DNA of 64,000 nucleotides, taken from assembly GCF_011801145.1 (NCBI RefSeq), contig NZ_CP046172.1, positions 1,984,001 to 2,048,000 of the forward strand, read 5' to 3'. Shown here in pieces: positions 41,600 through 50,123 of the stretch. Source of the DNA: Nocardia arthritidis (GTDB lineage Bacteria > Actinomycetota > Actinomycetes > Mycobacteriales > Mycobacteriaceae). Numbering within the stretch: the stretch's first letter is position 1; every line of letters starts with the position of its first letter. The translations under genes were made by a program, and so were the position numbers. Under the pieces are notes generated by a model. The model was not told where the DNA came from, did not search any database, and saw only the letters and a program-made list of their open reading frames with translations.

Positions 41600-42204
41600 T
41601 ACAACCAGCCCGCGTCCGTGGCGCGGCGGACGGCGTCGACCCGGTTGCGGGCCTGCAGTTTCGATACCGCGGCGGCCAGATAGTTGCGCACGGTGCCGTA
41701 GGAAAGGTGCAGCCCGGTGGCGATCTCCTTGGGGTCGGCGCCCGCGGCGTAGCGGCGCAACACGTCGGCTTCCCGGTCGGTGAGCGGGCTGTCCGCGGTG
41801 CGCAGCGCGGTGAAGGCCAACCCCGGGTCGAGTACGACGCCGCCCGCGGCCACGGTCCGCACGGCGTGCAGCAGTTCTTCGCGTGGGCTGTCCTTGAGGA
41901 CGAAGCCCGCCACACCGATCTCGGTGGCGCGCTTGACATATCCGGGGCTGGTGAGCGCGGTCAGGATGAGTACGCGGCAGTCCGGGCAGTGGTCGCGCAG
42001 TCCGGCGGCGGCGGTCAACCCGTCCTGGCCCGGTAGGTCAATGTCCAGGATCGCGACCCGGGCACGCTCGGCGATTGCTGTGGCAACGATAGACTCGCCG
42101 CGATCCAGCGCGGCGACGATATCGACGTCCTCCTCCAATTCCAGTGTCGCCACGAGGGTTTCGCGCAGCAGGCGCATATCCTCGGCTACCAGCACCCTGA
42201 TCAT
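41599..42204 (-). CDS. NarL/LuxR-family response regulator
   Basis: 201 residues. The receiver domain opens with MIRVLVAED (acidic pocket), has the phospho-acceptor Asp54 in AILDIDLPG, and the conserved Lys in FVLKDS near 104. The C-terminal LuxR-type helix-turn-helix is LTDREADVLRRYAAG...TVRNYLAAAVSKL. The start at 42204 is preferred over the upstream GTG at 42219 because GAGGAG lies 7 nt before it and the receiver begins right there. It is divergent from the histidine kinase, with 74 bp between starts. The pair is presumed cognate. The arrangement resembles DesR/DesK-like systems, but the signal is unknown. Confidence 0.92.
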   Translation of the reverse strand: MIRVLVAEDMRLLRETLVATLELEEDVDIVAALDRGESIVATAIAERARVAILDIDLPGQDGLTAAAGLRDHCPDCRVLILTALTSPGYVKRATEIGVAGFVLKDSPREELLHAVRTVAAGGVVLDPGLAFTALRTADSPLTDREADVLRRYAAGADPKEIATGLHLSYGTVRNYLAAAVSKLQARNRVDAVRRATDAGWL

Positions 42205-42278
42205 TTCCACACTCCTCACCGCAGGTCAGGCCGTAGTTCGCTTGCTCTCGCGGCCCTACCTGGTATGCAATCTTGGGC

Positions 42279-43994
42279 GTGTCTTTTTTGCCCCGCTGCA
42301 CCGGGTACCTGTTCTTGATCCTGATCACGGTGTCGGTGTCGATGAATGGAGCTGGGGCGGTACCGGCGATTTGCTGTGCGGCGCAAGCCGTTCTGCTCGT
42401 CCTGGCGCAGCGGCGGTCCGGCGGCCGAGCGTGGATACTGCCGATCCAGCTGCTGGTCACCTACCTGCCGTTCGCCTTGTCGACCGGGGCGGTGAATCTC
42501 GACGGCCTGCTGGCGGCCACGGTACTGTGGTGTTTGCCCCTGCGCTGGGCAAGGTTCGGGTTCCTGCTGGTCGTCGCGGTCTCCGGCGGCATACACGGCG
42601 GACGGCACGACTACCTCTATGCCGCGGTGACCACGGCTGCGATCGGCCTGGTGGTCTATGTGCTGCTGCGCCTTCCGATCCTGATCGACGAGTTGCGCTC
42701 GAGCAGGCATGAACTCGCCGAATTGACGTTGGCGCGGGAACGTCTGGAGGCGACGCAGCGGCTGCGTGCCGCGCTCGGCGACCGGCTGACATCCGTGATC
42801 GACCTGCTACAGCGGGCGCGTGCGGCGGCGGATCCGCTGCGGGCGCGGGACGCCGTCGGCGCGGCCGCGAGCGCCACCCGGGAGATCATCGGCACCGTCC
42901 GGCAGACGGCGATCCGGCAGGGCGCCCTCACCAGGCTGCCCCCGGACTCGGCGACTTCTCGACTTGCGCCGCAGCTGACGCTGGTCGCGTTGGTCGTCGG
43001 ACTGGCGGGGTGGACGGTGATCGAGGCCGTGGAGATCGGGCGACCGTACTGGCCGACCGTACTCGGTGGCGCGACGATGTCGATTTTGCTCCTGGGCCAG
43101 TTGTTTTGGCCGCGGTGGGCCCGGCGTCTGCTGCTCGTCCAGGCGGCGGCCACATTGGCGCCGCTGCCGTGGGTGGGCTCGTGGTCCGTCTGGCTGATGC
43201 TGCTCGCGGTGTCGGCCCTGCTGTCGCTGTCCGGTATGCGCGCGGCGATCGCCGTCGCCGGTCTGTTCGCGCTGCGGGCCGCGTATTCGGTGCCGACCTC
43301 GGGGCTGTCCGGCCACGGCAACTGGATCATTCCCGCCGCCGAGGCCACGCTGGTGCTGTACGGGCTCGCGCGGTTCCGGCAGCTGTCGGTGCGGCTGAAC
43401 GAGGCGCGCGCGGCGCTGGTGCGGATGACGCTGCAGGTGGAGCGGCTGCGCATCGCCCGCGACATCCACGATCTACTCGGCCTGACGCTGTCGGTGCTGG
43501 CATTGAAGAGCGACCTCGTCGCCGAGCTGGTTGTCCGCGACCAGGACCGGGCGATCGCTGAGCTCGATCAGGCACTGCGGATCGCCGCCAACGCCAGAAC
43601 CGAGGCGATCGCGCTCGTCGACGACAACACCGCCCGCTCGTTGCGGCACGAACTGCGGCTGGCCGCACAGGCACTCGCCGCCGCGTGCGGCGACGTCGAC
43701 GTGGCCTATGACGAGGATCTGCCGGAGCGGGCGGGTGCGGTACTCGCACCGGTGGTGCGGGAGGCGGTCACCAATGTGCTCCGCCACAGCGCGGCCACCC
43801 GGGTGGCCATCGAATGCCGACGGCACGACGGCCAGCTGCGCCTGAGAATCCACAACAACGGCGCCACCGGCGAGCCCGATTCCGATGGGCAGGGTCTGCG
43901 CAATATGCGGGCGCGGGTGACCGGTGCGGGCGGATCCTTCGCGGCCTCGGGCACCGGCGACGAATTCCTGCTCACGGCGCTCATTCCGTGCTGA
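42279..43994 (+). CDS. Membrane sensor histidine kinase (HisKA_3/HATPase) with a degenerate internal duplicate
   Basis: About 571 residues. A first set of membrane helices (1-140) is followed by a stretch that looks like a HisKA_3 dimerisation helix pair but has R in place of the His (ERLEATQRLRAALGDRLTSV, from about 153). A second membrane block follows (about 225-365), then a complete kinase core: RLRIARDIH397DLLG, N-box REAVTNVLRHS and G-box GQGLRNMRARV. This looks like a tandem duplication of sensor plus DHp with loss of the first active His. The start is uncertain: GTG 42279 or TTG 42273, neither with a good ribosome site. It is the likely partner of the divergent NarL-type regulator. 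Confidence 0.88.
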   Translation: MSFLPRCTGYLFLILITVSVSMNGAGAVPAICCAAQAVLLVLAQRRSGGRAWILPIQLLVTYLPFALSTGAVNLDGLLAATVLWCLPLRWARFGFLLVVAVSGGIHGGRHDYLYAAVTTAAIGLVVYVLLRLPILIDELRSSRHELAELTLARERLEATQRLRAALGDRLTSVIDLLQRARAAADPLRARDAVGAAASATREIIGTVRQTAIRQGALTRLPPDSATSRLAPQLTLVALVVGLAGWTVIEAVEIGRPYWPTVLGGATMSILLLGQLFWPRWARRLLLVQAAATLAPLPWVGSWSVWLMLLAVSALLSLSGMRAAIAVAGLFALRAAYSVPTSGLSGHGNWIIPAAEATLVLYGLARFRQLSVRLNEARAALVRMTLQVERLRIARDIHDLLGLTLSVLALKSDLVAELVVRDQDRAIAELDQALRIAANARTEAIALVDDNTARSLRHELRLAAQALAAACGDVDVAYDEDLPERAGAVLAPVVREAVTNVLRHSAATRVAIECRRHDGQLRLRIHNNGATGEPDSDGQGLRNMRARVTGAGGSFAASGTGDEFLLTALIPC

Positions 43995-44127
43995 CCTCGC
44001 CGATGTGCAATTTGCACGGTGCCGACACTGCGGGTCGCACGTCGGACCGGTGCCCGCGGCACTACTGACGGCGTCGCCGCGATGTGAGGCTTTTCGTTGT
44101 CACCGAGACAATGAAGGAGCCCATGTC

Positions 44128-44418
44128 ATGGCCGTGATGAGAGTGCATCGGTACCGCGTTGCCGATGCCGATCTCGACGCCCTGCTGGCGCAGCGCGCCA
44201 CCTTGATCGACGGAATCCGCAGGGCCGTCCCAGGATTGACCGAAACTCGGCTGACCCGCCTGGAAGACGGCAGCTACACCGACACCTGGCGCTGGGAGTC
44301 GGCCGAGCGGATGCTCACCGCGCTCGCCGCGGCGCAGGGCTTCGCGCTCACCGCCGCGACGATGGCGTTGACGGCGGACGCGACCGCGCAAAACGGCGAA
44401 ATCATCGACGAGCGTTAG
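44128..44418 (+). CDS. Small ABM-like (dimeric alpha-beta barrel) protein
   Basis: 96 residues with AAGGAG 8 nt before the ATG at 44128. The layout of strand, helix, then TRLEDGSYTDTWRWES fits the antibiotic-biosynthesis-monooxygenase/dimeric barrel superfamily, whose members include cofactor-free monooxygenases and many proteins of unknown role. No catalytic residues can be named from sequence alone. It forms a tight operon with the DoxX-like gene 12 bp downstream and the AhpD-like relic after it. Such trios often appear in redox or detoxification settings in actinobacteria, which is inference here. Confidence 0.6.
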   Translation: MAVMRVHRYRVADADLDALLAQRATLIDGIRRAVPGLTETRLTRLEDGSYTDTWRWESAERMLTALAAAQGFALTAATMALTADATAQNGEIIDER

Positions 44419-44430
44419 GACTTCAGCACA

Positions 44431-44778
44431 ATGAATATCGCCTATCACATCGTCGGCGTGGTGGCCGCCCTCTGGATCGGCTTCTCCGGTTATTCGCTGT
44501 TCGCCCAAAAGGAATTCGTCGTCGAGCCGCTCGTCGAATACGGGGTGCCGAAGTCCTGGTGGAATTGGCTCGCGTTGGCCAAATCCGCGGGCGCGCTCGG
44601 CTTACTCGCCGGATTCTTCGTCCCGGTGCTCGGAATCGCCGCCGCTGTCGCGCTGATCCTCTACTTCCTCGGCGCGGCGGCCACCACCATCCGGGCGCAT
44701 TCGTACCGGACCACGGTGTTCCCGCTGCTGTATCTGGCACCCGCCGCCGCGACCCTCGTCCTGCAAGTGATCCGATAG
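44431..44778 (+). CDS. DoxX-like four-helix membrane protein
   Basis: 115 residues with four predicted membrane helices (about 5-22, 46-66, 70-90, 95-113). It has the DoxX-like pattern of an amphipathic turn FVEPLVEYGVPKSWWNWLALAKSAGALGLL split over helix 2, and ends in LVLQVIR. DoxX-like proteins are small integral membrane proteins, sometimes linked to oxidative-stress responses; the activity is not established. It is co-transcribed with the ABM-like gene and probably once with the AhpD-like gene that follows. Confidence 0.78.
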   Translation: MNIAYHIVGVVAALWIGFSGYSLFAQKEFVVEPLVEYGVPKSWWNWLALAKSAGALGLLAGFFVPVLGIAAAVALILYFLGAAATTIRAHSYRTTVFPLLYLAPAAATLVLQVIR

Positions 44779-44787
44779 GAGCATCGT

Positions 44788-44922
44788 GATGTCCCGCGCG
44801 AGAAGTACGACGACGATCAGATCGGCGCGCTGATCTCGTTGATCGCCACCATCAACGCGTGGAACCGGCTGAACGTGATCTCCGGTCAGCTCGGCGGAGG
44901 GTACGTCCCCGGCCAGTGGTGA
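44788..44922 (+). pseudogene. AhpD/carboxymuconolactone-decarboxylase-like gene, only the C-terminal end remains
   Basis: In-frame codons from 44788 to the TGA at 44920-44922 give VPREKYDDDQIGALISLIATINAWNRLNVIS, the usual end of AhpD-family alkylhydroperoxidases (the IATINAWNR stretch is characteristic). No start codon exists in this frame. A ribosome site (AGGAG, 44777-44781) and an ATG in another frame at 44789 remain, so an internal deletion appears to have joined the original start to the gene's tail out of frame. About 100 residues, including the CxxC active site, are gone. Confidence 0.7.
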
Positions 44923-44925
44923 ACG

Positions 44926-44961
44926 GGCTGAGCCCATTCGGACATCCGAATGGGCTCAGCC
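44926..44961. terminator. Perfect 17-bp-arm hairpin
   Basis: Arms 44926-44942 and 44945-44961 are perfectly complementary (GGCTGAGCCCATTCGGA and its complement) around a 2-nt centre. It ends the plus-strand ABM/DoxX/AhpD operon and also faces the minus-strand MFS relic. Confidence 0.85.
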
Positions 44962-44985
44962 GGAATACACTGCGGCGCAACGCAT

Positions 44986-45222
44986 TCAGCTCTGCGCCGC
45001 CTTCGGCAGCAGGAAGACGACGATGCCCGCCAGCCCGGCGATGGCGAACGTCCCGAACGACGCGACGGCGAGGGCGTGGCCCGCGGCGGCGGCGCTGCTC
45101 ACCGACTCGGGATGGAACGACGCGACGAAGACCGCTCCGATAACGGCGACACCCAGCGCTCCGCCGCACACCCATGGGATGGCGACAACCGGCCTGCTGA
45201 CCGACCGTTGGTTACTCACCAC
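44986..45222 (-). pseudogene. C-terminal fragment of an MFS (DHA2-type) transporter
   Basis: The 78-residue frame contains GGALGVAVIGAVFVASF, then a hydrophobic helix FGTFAIAGLAGIVVFLL. This matches the last two membrane segments of 14-helix drug/proton antiporters of the major facilitator superfamily, which are normally about 480-520 residues. Everything before this is absent and the 5' end runs into the SGNH hydrolase gene (11-bp overlap). It may still be translated as a short membrane peptide but cannot transport. It is read as a relic. Confidence 0.6.
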
Positions 45223-45892
45223 GACCTGAACCTCCTAGGAAACCGGCCAGCTTCTTGACCATCTCGGCCGCCATGACGGCCTGACCCGAGGTCGAGAAGT
45301 GGATGCGGTCGGCGCTGAGCAGGTTGTCGCGGTCGTTGACCGGGTGATCCCACATGTCGACCACGAGTGCGTCGTATTCGGCGGCGAGCCCGCGCACGAT
45401 CTCGTTGACCGCGGCGACCCGCTGCGCCCAGCCAGGGAATACGGGTACGACATACGCCCTGCCGAGGGTGAAGGTGGTCAGCAGAGCGCCGGTGCCTTTC
45501 GCCAGGTCGTACATCCGCCGAAGCGTTCGGGCTATCGCATCGAAATCCGGTGTGCGCCGGACGATGTCGTTGGCCCCGCAGGGCAGGTGCAGCAGGTCCG
45601 GTGCGAATTCGACGATGCGGGCCGCCTGGTGTTCGAGCGTCCGTTCGGTCGTAGCCCCGATTTCGGCGACGTTCAGGTATCGCAGATCCGGCCGGACGGA
45701 CCGCAGCGCCCCGGCGACTCGGTCCGGCCAGCCTTGGTCCCGGTAACCCTCGGTGGGATCGCCGGTTCCGGCCGAAAGGCTGTCGCCCATAACGGCATAC
45801 CGGCCCCACGGGGCGCCGGTCAGCAGTGCCGTGGCCGCTGTCTGGTCCAAGCAAAAGGGGTCGCTCGCTTCGGCGAGCATGTGTGGGTTCAC
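45212..45892 (-). CDS. SGNH/GDSL-family hydrolase
   Basis: 226 residues. Block I is VMGDSLSAGTGD (catalytic Ser), block III GANDIVR, and block V DRIHFSTSG, where the Asp-x-x-His pair completes the triad. These cover the main blocks of SGNH hydrolases (esterases, lipases, acyl transferases). No signal peptide is evident, so it is probably cytosolic. The start is GTG 45892 without a good ribosome site; ATG 45880 is an alternative. It follows the HAD phosphatase gene on the same strand after 41 bp. Confidence 0.85.
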   Translation of the reverse strand: MNPHMLAEASDPFCLDQTAATALLTGAPWGRYAVMGDSLSAGTGDPTEGYRDQGWPDRVAGALRSVRPDLRYLNVAEIGATTERTLEHQAARIVEFAPDLLHLPCGANDIVRRTPDFDAIARTLRRMYDLAKGTGALLTTFTLGRAYVVPVFPGWAQRVAAVNEIVRGLAAEYDALVVDMWDHPVNDRDNLLSADRIHFSTSGQAVMAAEMVKKLAGFLGGSGRGE

Positions 45893-45933
45893 CCGGTAGA
45901 GAATACGTACGGCCGTATGTTCTTTTCAAGAGG

Positions 45934-46551
45934 TTAGTGCGCGATAGCTTTCCGGAATGCGAAATCTGTTGCGGGGGAGCGGTTTTCCCGACGCACATCG
46001 ACGACGGTCATGCCCGCGCCGATGGCCGCATCGATTCCCACGGAGGAGTTCTCATAGGCCAGACATCGGCCGGGAGCCACGCCCAAGCGTGCGGCCGCGA
46101 GCAGATACGCCTCCGGCGCCGGTTTGACCGCGCGGACGTGTTCCCTGGTCACGACGGCGTCGAACAGCGTTGCGATACCGGCGATCTCGAGTCCCGCACG
46201 CACCAGTTCGGCGTAGTTCGCCGAGGCGACGGCCAGTCGCGCGCCCGCCGCCGCCAGCTCGACCGCGATCGCGACCACCGGAGTCGGCCGGATCTCGTCG
46301 CGATGGTCGAGCCAGTAGCCGAGTGCGGTGGTGGTCAGCTCGTCATCGGAACAGTCGAGGTGGATCCCGAAATCGGTGCCGAGGCGGGTCCGCAACCGCG
46401 CCATGGAGACCAATGGTTCGGCGGCGCACCACTGCCACGGCGGATGAGCGCCGAACCGGGCCAGCGCCGCGAGCGCCGCATCGACACCGAGCCGCTCGGT
46501 GTCGAGCAAGGTGCCGTCGAAGTCGAATATGTACCCGTCGTAGGTCGGCAT
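45934..46551 (-). CDS. HAD-superfamily phosphatase (beta-phosphoglucomutase/phosphatase-like)
   Basis: 205 residues. Motif I is FDFDGTLLD (nucleophile and acid Asp), motif II VASAN, motif III the Lys in VKPAPEAY, and motif IV YENSSVGIDAA. A helical cap inserted after motif I marks subclass I. The ATG at 46551 has GAGGAA upstream; the frame extends ten codons further but without support. The substrate is likely a small phosphorylated metabolite and cannot be specified. The 262 bp to the divergent cyclase gene should contain both promoters; no strong element is obvious there. Confidence 0.88.
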   Translation of the reverse strand: MPTYDGYIFDFDGTLLDTERLGVDAALAALARFGAHPPWQWCAAEPLVSMARLRTRLGTDFGIHLDCSDDELTTTALGYWLDHRDEIRPTPVVAIAVELAAAGARLAVASANYAELVRAGLEIAGIATLFDAVVTREHVRAVKPAPEAYLLAAARLGVAPGRCLAYENSSVGIDAAIGAGMTVVDVRRENRSPATDFAFRKAIAH

Positions 46552-46813
46552 GATTTCCTCACGACGAAACCTCGTGACCACTGGATACGGATTACCGAAT
46601 ACGCTACGGCAAACCCGAAAGGGGCAAAAGCCGCAATCGCCGACCGCTGTCGCGACGAAGGTGGGTACAATTGGCGCACAGCAAATTTCGAGTTCTTGAA
46701 GGTCGAGCGGCTACACCGAGATCCCGATCGGCCCGGCGCGCGAAACTCGACTTCCCGGGGCCCGATGTTGCGATGCCCGCAGCCCAAGGTTCCTACGATC
46801 GTGGGGGTCAACG

Positions 46814-48367
46814 ATGCGACCTGCGATACCCACCTCAGCCCAGGCGCCCTGGCCCCATGAACTCTTTTCCGCCGCCATCGACGGCGCGACCGCGCGGCTG
46901 CGGTCCCATCTGCTGGCCCGCGTCGGCCCCGACGGCGCGGTGCGCGACACCTGCCGCAGCCGAATCCTCGAGTCGGTGCTCGCGCTCAACCTGTTGGAGC
47001 GCACCGATTCACAACCCGAGCGGCGCGCCCGCCTCACCGGCTATCTGCGGGCACAGACCACAACCGACCCGCTGGCCCGAATCCTCGTAGACCTGGCACT
47101 CACCCGCGCCGCGGTAGATCCCCCCGCGGGACTGGCCGAGGCATTCGTCGCTCAGGCGCCCAGCTTCACCGGCGCCCGCAAACACGCCATGCTCGATGCG
47201 ATCTTCGCCCTGTACGGCCTCATGCCCCGTCGCCCGCTCGATCCGGCGGCCTTCGATCTGGCCGGCCTGCACTGCTGGGCCAGGGTGCAGGTCACCGCCG
47301 TGAAGATCGTTCTCGCCGACGCCACCGGCCGTCGCGACCGCATCAACGACGACGACGTTCGGACACTGCTGGAAACCCAACGCCAGAGCGATATTTGGGA
47401 AAACAACGTCCTGCTCCACCTGTGGTCGCTGCACGCCCTGCACCGCCTACCCGGCACGGAAAGCGTTGTGGCCGAAGGGATTGCCAAAGCCGTTGCGCAC
47501 CAACAGGAAGACGGTGGAATGCCGTTCGTCGGCGACGCCGACATCTGGTGCACCGCCAATGCCGGTGTCGCGCTTGCGATTACCGGAGCCCCACGCGATG
47601 TCCTGCACCGAATCGCCGCACATCTGCTGTCGCAGCAGCAGCCCGACGGCGGCTGGTCCTACACCGACCTGGCGCATCAGACCGACGTCGACGACACCTC
47701 GGTCGTCGTCCAATTCCTGGACATACTCGATACCGGCAGGTATCGCGAAGCGATCCGCCGGGGCGAGCAATCGATGCTCGCGGTCCGCAACCCCGACGGT
47801 GGATTCCCCACCTATATCGCCGGGGCGGCGTCGGAGGCCTGTATGACCGCCGCCGTGGTGGACGCGCTCACAACACGCTGGCAACGCCATCGCGACGTCA
47901 TCGTCTCCGGGCTCGAATTCCTGGCGGGCCAGCAATGCGAGGACGGATCCTTCCCGCCCGCCTGGTCCAGCAGCCGCCTGCACGCCGTCTTCCGCGCATT
48001 GCTCGCGGCCACCCGCAACCCCCGCCATCAACCCGCCTATCTCCAGCAGATGATCAAACGAATCATGACCCTCGTACTGGACGGTCAGAATCCCGATGGC
48101 GGCTGGGGTCAGCAATCCGGGGAACCCAGCGACGCGATCAGCACCGCCTACGCCCTCATCGCCCTGTGCTGTCAGGACGATCCGGGACCGGCCGTGCGCG
48201 CGGCGGCCTACCTGCTGACCTGCCAGCGCGAAGACGGCGGCATCGACTCCATCTCCGATTCGGTCGGGCCGCGACCGGTGCGATTCACCGTCCCGGTCCT
48301 CGCCGACATCTTCCCGCTGCTCGCACTCGGACACCTCGCCCACCGCATCGCGAAGCCCGCTGCCTGA
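46814..48367 (+). CDS. Class II terpene cyclase-like protein (DxDD motif, squalene-cyclase fold)
   Basis: 517 residues of alpha-alpha barrel repeats. QW-like motifs recur (QQQPDGGWSY, NPDGGWGQ, QREDGGI). D291-V-D293-D294-T-S is the general-acid DxDD motif of class II cyclases, which start cyclisation by protonating a double bond. The length is close to bacterial diterpene cyclases of beta-gamma type, such as tuberculosinyl-diphosphate synthase Rv3377c (DxDTT), rather than the roughly 630 residues of squalene-hopene cyclases. There is no signal peptide, no DDxxD class I motif and no prenyl transferase in the window. GGGGG lies 6 nt before the ATG. The substrate (GGPP or a longer prenyl chain) is open. 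Confidence 0.75.
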   Translation: MRPAIPTSAQAPWPHELFSAAIDGATARLRSHLLARVGPDGAVRDTCRSRILESVLALNLLERTDSQPERRARLTGYLRAQTTTDPLARILVDLALTRAAVDPPAGLAEAFVAQAPSFTGARKHAMLDAIFALYGLMPRRPLDPAAFDLAGLHCWARVQVTAVKIVLADATGRRDRINDDDVRTLLETQRQSDIWENNVLLHLWSLHALHRLPGTESVVAEGIAKAVAHQQEDGGMPFVGDADIWCTANAGVALAITGAPRDVLHRIAAHLLSQQQPDGGWSYTDLAHQTDVDDTSVVVQFLDILDTGRYREAIRRGEQSMLAVRNPDGGFPTYIAGAASEACMTAAVVDALTTRWQRHRDVIVSGLEFLAGQQCEDGSFPPAWSSSRLHAVFRALLAATRNPRHQPAYLQQMIKRIMTLVLDGQNPDGGWGQQSGEPSDAISTAYALIALCCQDDPGPAVRAAAYLLTCQREDGGIDSISDSVGPRPVRFTVPVLADIFPLLALGHLAHRIAKPAA

Positions 48368-48546
48368 CCACCGCGCGTCCAATCGGGTCCAGAATCAGGC
48401 CATCGGATCGGTCCAATTCGCGATATGCCAGGGGTTCACCGGAATATCCTGTCTTCCTGAACTTTCGCGAGCCGCCGCGAACCGGCGGTAGGTAGGTGTG
48501 GTGAGATCGGCAGGTCCTGCGCGACCACCCGCGGAGAGGGAACGTC

Positions 48547-49389
48547 ATGTCGGATAGTCGCGGGCGGATAAGCTCCCGTTTGCCGACGAGTATCAACACG
48601 AACAAAGCGCACGAGGCCCGGTTCTACGATTACTGGCTCGGCGGGCGAGACAACTATCCGGTCGATCGCGCACTAGGCGATCAGATCGCCACCCATGTTC
48701 CCGGCATTCGAACCATGGTGCGGCACAACCGTTCCTTCCTCGGCCGCGCGGTGCGCTACGCGATGACCGAACTGGGCATCACCCAGTTCCTCGATATCGG
48801 CACCGGCCTACCGACCGCGCGCAACACCCACCAGGTGGCCCAGGACGTGAACCCGGCGGCGCGAATCGTCTACGTGGACAAGGATCCGCTCGTCCTCGCG
48901 CATGCGCGCGCCCTGATGGTCAGCACGGAGGAGGGCAAGACCGCGTTCATCCACGCCGACCTGCACGACCCCGAATCGATCCTGACCGACCCGGCGCTCA
49001 CCGACACCCTCGACCTCACCCGCCCCGTCGCCATCACGTTGACGTTGATAATGATGTACTTCCGCGACTCGGACGATCCCTACGGCATCGTCGCGCGGCT
49101 GCTCGACGCGGTGCCGTCCGGGAGCAGCCTGACGATCAGTCACCCCACCGCCGACTTCAATCCGGCGGCCGCGCAACGCGGCGTGCAGGCCTGCGAGCAC
49201 GCCGGTATCACCATGGTCCCCCGCACCCGCGCCGAGACCGAAAGATTCTTCAACGGAATGGAACTCGTGGAACCGGGGGTGGTCACGTTGGAAGACTGGC
49301 ACCCCGAACTCGCCGAGGAACCACTGTTCGAGGTCGAAGCGGGCACCGGACCCGCCTGGATCTGGGCCGGTGTCGGACGTAAACCTTGA
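48547..49389 (+). CDS. SAM-dependent methyltransferase of the DUF574 (Methyltransf_19) family
   Basis: 280 residues. The start region INTNKAHEARFYDYWLGGRDNYPVDR is the hallmark of this actinobacterial family, followed by the SAM-binding loop FLDIGTGLPT and the acidic end of strand 2 in VYVDKDP. These proteins are highly amplified in Streptomyces, Nocardia and mycobacteria, and their substrates are mostly unknown. GAGAGGG lies 6 nt before ATG. It is 180 bp after the terpene cyclase-like gene on the same strand, so co-expression is possible but not shown. The 3' end overlaps a small membrane protein gene. Confidence 0.9.
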   Translation: MSDSRGRISSRLPTSINTNKAHEARFYDYWLGGRDNYPVDRALGDQIATHVPGIRTMVRHNRSFLGRAVRYAMTELGITQFLDIGTGLPTARNTHQVAQDVNPAARIVYVDKDPLVLAHARALMVSTEEGKTAFIHADLHDPESILTDPALTDTLDLTRPVAITLTLIMMYFRDSDDPYGIVARLLDAVPSGSSLTISHPTADFNPAAAQRGVQACEHAGITMVPRTRAETERFFNGMELVEPGVVTLEDWHPELAEEPLFEVEAGTGPAWIWAGVGRKP

Positions 49390-49787
49390 GCCGAAACCCA
49401 TTCGGGCAGTTCGGATATCGGAATGTGAGCAGGCCGAAGGCATTCCTGGCGGCATGGCTCGGTCTGGCCCTGATCGGCGTCGCGATCATCGCGTTCGGCG
49501 TGATCGCCTCGGTGACACATCTGTCCGGCGACGAGGGGCTGTGGCAGGCCGATGCCATTGCCAGCATCGGAACCGGACTGTTCGGGCTGCTGATCACGAT
49601 CTTCGCCTTCCGGCGCCGCGAACGATGGGCCTGGTGGACGCTGTGGTTCTATCCCGTGTTCTGGCTGGCCCATCTGATCGGTGAGCTGCCACCGGGCAAG
49701 GACCACGTCCACCAGATCCTGTTCATCGTCATCTCGCTGGCCGCGTTGCTCGGCACCATCCCACACTTCTTCCGGCGGGTTACTTAG
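49386..49787 (+). CDS. Small four-helix membrane protein, function unknown
   Basis: 133 residues with four hydrophobic helices (about 18-40, 52-72, 78-98, 107-124) and a short charged loop after helix 2 (AFRRRERW). I recognise no family. The start is uncertain: TTG 49386 overlaps the methyltransferase stop as TTGA, suggesting translational coupling, while GTG 49425 would remove 13 hydrophilic residues. Its stop directly abuts the stop of the convergent coiled-coil gene. Confidence 0.6.
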   Translation: MSRNPFGQFGYRNVSRPKAFLAAWLGLALIGVAIIAFGVIASVTHLSGDEGLWQADAIASIGTGLFGLLITIFAFRRRERWAWWTLWFYPVFWLAHLIGELPPGKDHVHQILFIVISLAALLGTIPHFFRRVT

Positions 49788-50123
49788 TCAGCCTTTGCCC
49801 ATCGGCTCGGCGGACTTGCTGCCCTCGCCGTGTTCGGCGCGCTGCGCCTTGATCTCGGCCTGCCACTTCTCGAAATCGGCACGCATCACGGTGATCTGAC
49901 CCTCGATGGCCTCCCTGGTGTCCGACCACCACTTCTGCGCGGCCTCCCGCAGCTCCGCCGTGGTCTTCTCGAATTCGGTCTTCTCGCGGTCGAGGGTGGC
50001 CCCGAGCTCTTCCCGCCGAGTCTGCAATACGGCGCGATTCTTCTCCCGTGCCGCGGCGGACGACTCCTCGAACTGCTTCACCCTGGCCGCGAGATCCATC
50101 AGCGATTCCGACAATGGTTTCAT
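49788..50123 (-). CDS. Short cytosolic coiled-coil protein
   Basis: 111 residues, dominated by Glu, Arg, Lys, Ala heptads from about residue 10 to 90 (ARVKQFEESSAAAREKNRAV, then LDREKTEFEKTTAELREAAQ). It has no signal peptide or membrane segment. The ATG at 50123 has AGAGGG 7 nt upstream; the open frame runs 17 codons further without a site. Similar short coiled-coil proteins are widespread in Nocardia and Rhodococcus, with no assigned function. The 290 bp upstream to the lipase stop hold no other gene. Confidence 0.65.
   Translation of the reverse strand: MKPLSESLMDLAARVKQFEESSAAAREKNRAVLQTRREELGATLDREKTEFEKTTAELREAAQKWWSDTREAIEGQITVMRADFEKWQAEIKAQRAEHGEGSKSAEPMGKG

Noticed and set aside
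40852..42036. 394-codon plus-strand frame over the LmeA-like gene and response regulator
   Set aside because: It is a shadow of the overlapping 40856 gene and antisense to the regulator. Its composition is Arg/Gly-rich with no motif.
49388..49428. CATTC...GAATG inverted repeat at the start of the small membrane protein gene
   Set aside because: Arms are short and interrupted, and it lies within likely coding sequence; not convincing as terminator or operator.
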